NCBI GenBank assembly: GCA_019247755.1
Contig: JAFBAM010000246.1
Location: 1 to 9,188 of the forward strand
Length of the DNA stretch: 9,188 nt
From: Sphingomonas sp.
Lineage (GTDB): Bacteria; Pseudomonadota; Alphaproteobacteria; Sphingomonadales; Sphingomonadaceae
Reading direction: 5' to 3'
The notes below the pieces were generated by a model. The model was not told where the DNA came from. It worked only from the letters and a program-made list of their open reading frames with translations, and searched no databases. The translations under genes and the position numbers were made by a program. Shown here in pieces: positions 7,050-9,188 of the stretch (its first letter is position 1; the number at the start of each line of letters is the position of its first letter).

Positions 7050-7076
7050 CTCCCCTTTATACGATGTCGATCAAAC

Positions 7077-9188
7077 TTAGAACTTGATCCGGGCACCAGC
7101 CGCGAAACGGCGGCCCAGCGGATCGTAGGACGCCGGGAACGTGTTACCACTGTTCTGCGACGTCGTACCCGCGGTGTTGCCCACGACCGGCGGCTTCTTG
7201 TCGAACAGGTTCATGACCGTGAACGTCAGGTCGAAATGCTCGTTCACGTTGAACCGGGTCGAGAAGTCGAACCAGCTGTATGCCGGGATCCGGTTGAAGT
7301 TCACGGTCTGGCCGTTGAGGTTGCCAGGCGTATTGAAGAAGATCGACGAGCTCGGAGCACTCGTCACCGTTCCGCTAAACAGCGGCGGCAGGCCCGGCTC
7401 GTACCGCATCTTGCTCATGTAACGCCACAGCAGGGACATATCCATGCGACCGAGAGTTAGAGTGGTGCGCTGGTTAAACGAGTACTTCGGCAGCAGGCCG
7501 CCTGCGGGGAAGCCGCAGTTGGCGCTGTAGTAGCCCACGCATTCACGATTGACCGAGGTCGGCGTCGCCTGGAACTTCTGGCTGTGCGTGTAATTACCGC
7601 CGAAGGCCAATGCGATCTTGGCAGGAGCATTCAAGATCGTGCCGAGGTTGTGCCGGTAATCCATGGTCAGGTCGACACCGTCGGTCGTGATCTTGCCCTG
7701 GTTGGAAAGTGCGCCGAACAGGCCGGGCACTTCCGCGGGGCTGCCATCAAGCTGGCCGGTTAGCACGCTTCGGCGGATTGAAGTACAGGCTGGCAGCGCC
7801 GCATTGGCGGGCGGCGTCGTCGGCGTCGGCCCGAAGCAAGCGCCGATGATGTCAGCCGGCGTGGGCAGCGTGATCGCATCGGTTACCTTGATGTGGTAAT
7901 AATCGATCGTCGCGTTGAAGCCCGGGATGAAGCGCGGACGAAGTACCGCACCAACCGTCCAGGTATTCGCCTTTTCCGGCTTCAGGTTGAGGTTGCCACC
8001 GGTCGTGATGTTGGCCTGGCCCGCGGTCGGATTGTTGATCAGGCCGATCCTTCCAACAGGAGCGCCCTGAGCCAGACAGATCGCTCGGAGGTTTGCGTTG
8101 AGCGTCGGAGCCGCAAGCGCGCACGGGTCCTGTGACAGGTTGGTCAGGATCGTGGTCAGCGGCGTGAACAGCTCGGCGATGTTCGGCGCGCGAACCGCGT
8201 GCTGATAGTTGCCGCGGAACTTGATGTCGCGCACCGGAGCCCAGCTACCCGCGACCTTCCAGGTGGTGGTGTTGAACTTGGGCGACGACGGCGTGGCGAT
8301 AGTGTAGTGCGAGCGGCGGATACCGGCCTCGACCTGCAGTTCATCGGCGAACGGCATGTCGGAGACGATCGGCGCCACGACTTCGGCGAAACCTTCGTAG
8401 ACGTCGAGACCACCGGTGATGTCCGGCGATGCGCCGCCGGAGCCGCCGAGCTCACCCGCCGACTTGGCCAGGGCGTCGGCACGCTGTTCGGCGTGATACT
8501 TACGATATTCGGCGCCGACCGCGAAGCTGACCGGGTTCTTCGACCAGAGCTGAAGCGGGGTATCGCCGTTGATCGTGGCGTGCGCCTGCGACAGCGTCGA
8601 CTTGACCTGAGTGCTCGCCTGCTGGCTGATGAAGCTGACCATCTCAGGGGTGATCGAGCCCGACGGGCCGAAGATATTCAGCGGCACGCAGTTGTTGGTC
8701 GTGGTCAAGCAGGTCGTCGTGTTGGTGGCGAGTAATGCCTGGCGAACACGCGACAGCAGGACGTAGTTCTGGATCGCCTGCTTCTTGTCGCTGATGCCGC
8801 GGGCTGCCCAGAGATCGAAGCCGATCTTGTCGGTGATGTCGCCGCGGAGACCAGCGCGGAAGTCGAACATTTGCGTATTGTAGTCGCTGATACGCGGACC
8901 GACTTCCGGCGTACGCCGACGGAGCCCGAAAGTGACCTGGCGATACGCCGCGTCGCCCGGACGGAGCGTGTCCACCGCGGCGGCAGTGCACTCCGCCGGG
9001 GTGATCGTCTGGCGACCGGCGACAGTCGGATTGAAGTCGCCGTTGGCGCAGAGGAAAGCGCGCTGGGTAGCGTTCAGGAACGGGTTGTTGATGTTCACCG
9101 TCACGGTCGAGCCGAAGATGCCCGACGGGGCGATAATCGTGTCGATCGTGTTGTTGCTGTACATGCCGCGGCCGTAGACCGTCAGATG
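7077..9188 (-). CDS. TonB-dependent outer-membrane receptor, N-terminus cut by window edge
   Basis: The frame is open from the right edge to TAA at 7077-7079 (703 codons); the ATG at 9164 is internal, because coding continues upstream as HLTVYGRG. The visible part is the beta barrel; signal peptide, TonB box and plug lie beyond the edge. Family marks are YQHAVRAPNIAELF, NLKPEKANTWTVGAVL, ATIDYYHIKVTD and the C-terminal PLGRRFAAGARIKF, which ends in the phenylalanine expected of outer-membrane barrel proteins. It should import an unknown ligand in a TonB-dependent way. It has exactly ten cysteines in five close pairs, like the left receptor. Sequence similarity to the left receptor is clear in the NPDLRPEKS/NLNLKPEKA and DYY segments but low elsewhere, so the two probably take different ligands. 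The gene is followed by a strong terminator and then an oxygenase gene. Confidence 0.95.
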   Translation of the reverse strand, partial: HLTVYGRGMYSNNTIDTIIAPSGIFGSTVTVNINNPFLNATQRAFLCANGDFNPTVAGRQTITPAECTAAAVDTLRPGDAAYRQVTFGLRRRTPEVGPRISDYNTQMFDFRAGLRGDITDKIGFDLWAARGISDKKQAIQNYVLLSRVRQALLATNTTTCLTTTNNCVPLNIFGPSGSITPEMVSFISQQASTQVKSTLSQAHATINGDTPLQLWSKNPVSFAVGAEYRKYHAEQRADALAKSAGELGGSGGASPDITGGLDVYEGFAEVVAPIVSDMPFADELQVEAGIRRSHYTIATPSSPKFNTTTWKVAGSWAPVRDIKFRGNYQHAVRAPNIAELFTPLTTILTNLSQDPCALAAPTLNANLRAICLAQGAPVGRIGLINNPTAGQANITTGGNLNLKPEKANTWTVGAVLRPRFIPGFNATIDYYHIKVTDAITLPTPADIIGACFGPTPTTPPANAALPACTSIRRSVLTGQLDGSPAEVPGLFGALSNQGKITTDGVDLTMDYRHNLGTILNAPAKIALAFGGNYTHSQKFQATPTSVNRECVGYYSANCGFPAGGLLPKYSFNQRTTLTLGRMDMSLLWRYMSKMRYEPGLPPLFSGTVTSAPSSSIFFNTPGNLNGQTVNFNRIPAYSWFDFSTRFNVNEHFDLTFTVMNLFDKKPPVVGNTAGTTSQNSGNTFPASYDPLGRRFAAGARIKF

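Noticed and set aside
6644..7087. Open frame of 147 codons on the plus strand
   Set aside because: Antisense to the small oxygenase, crosses the terminator stem, and shows no domain.
7019..7150. 44-residue N-terminal extension of the small oxygenase from GTG 7150
   Set aside because: It would translate the terminator hairpin, overlap the end of the receptor gene, and adds residues with no domain character; the ATG at 7018 gives a normal N-terminus.

Overview
The window is GC-rich and densely coded. It reads as a chromosomal segment of an alphaproteobacterium, most likely a sphingomonad (Sphingomonadales) or a relative. The basis is family resemblance: two large TonB-dependent receptors of the long type with cysteine-paired loops that is common in Sphingomonadales, Caulobacterales and Xanthomonadales. 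They flank small oxygenase genes of kinds often seen beside such receptors. No rRNA, tRNA, insertion sequence, phage gene or CRISPR array was seen.

Layout, left to right. (1) Minus strand, 1-2834: a TonB-dependent receptor with signal peptide, TonB box, plug and most of the barrel; its C-terminus lies beyond the left edge. (2) Minus strand, 3036-4292: a TPR protein with a C-terminal aspartyl/asparaginyl beta-hydroxylase domain. (3) A short divergent intergenic region. (4) Plus strand, 4377-5402: a protein resembling the sulfotransferase fold. (5) Plus strand, 5411-6361: a prolyl-4-hydroxylase-type Fe(II)/2-oxoglutarate oxygenase with an N-terminal Sel1/TPR-like helical region. Its only well-placed start codon is ACG behind a perfect AGGAGG. 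(6) Minus strand, 6371-7018: a third, unrelated-looking Fe(II)/2-oxoglutarate oxygenase, tail to tail with gene 5. (7) Minus strand, 7077 to beyond 9188: a second TonB-dependent receptor, complete at its C-terminus and cut at its N-terminus by the right edge. A strong intrinsic terminator lies between genes 7 and 6 and ends 4 nt before the ATG of gene 6.

The window therefore holds three Fe(II)/2-oxoglutarate oxygenases of three different subfamilies plus one sulfotransferase-like protein, packed between two outer-membrane receptors. All three oxygenases keep their metal-binding residues. Two of them carry helical-repeat N-terminal regions of the kind that bind proteins or peptides. A reasonable but unproven reading is a locus that hydroxylates a peptide, protein or imported ligand linked to the receptors. 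A loose precedent is the pairing of the PKHD-type oxygenase PiuC with the siderophore receptor PiuA in Pseudomonas. Substrates cannot be read from the sequence.
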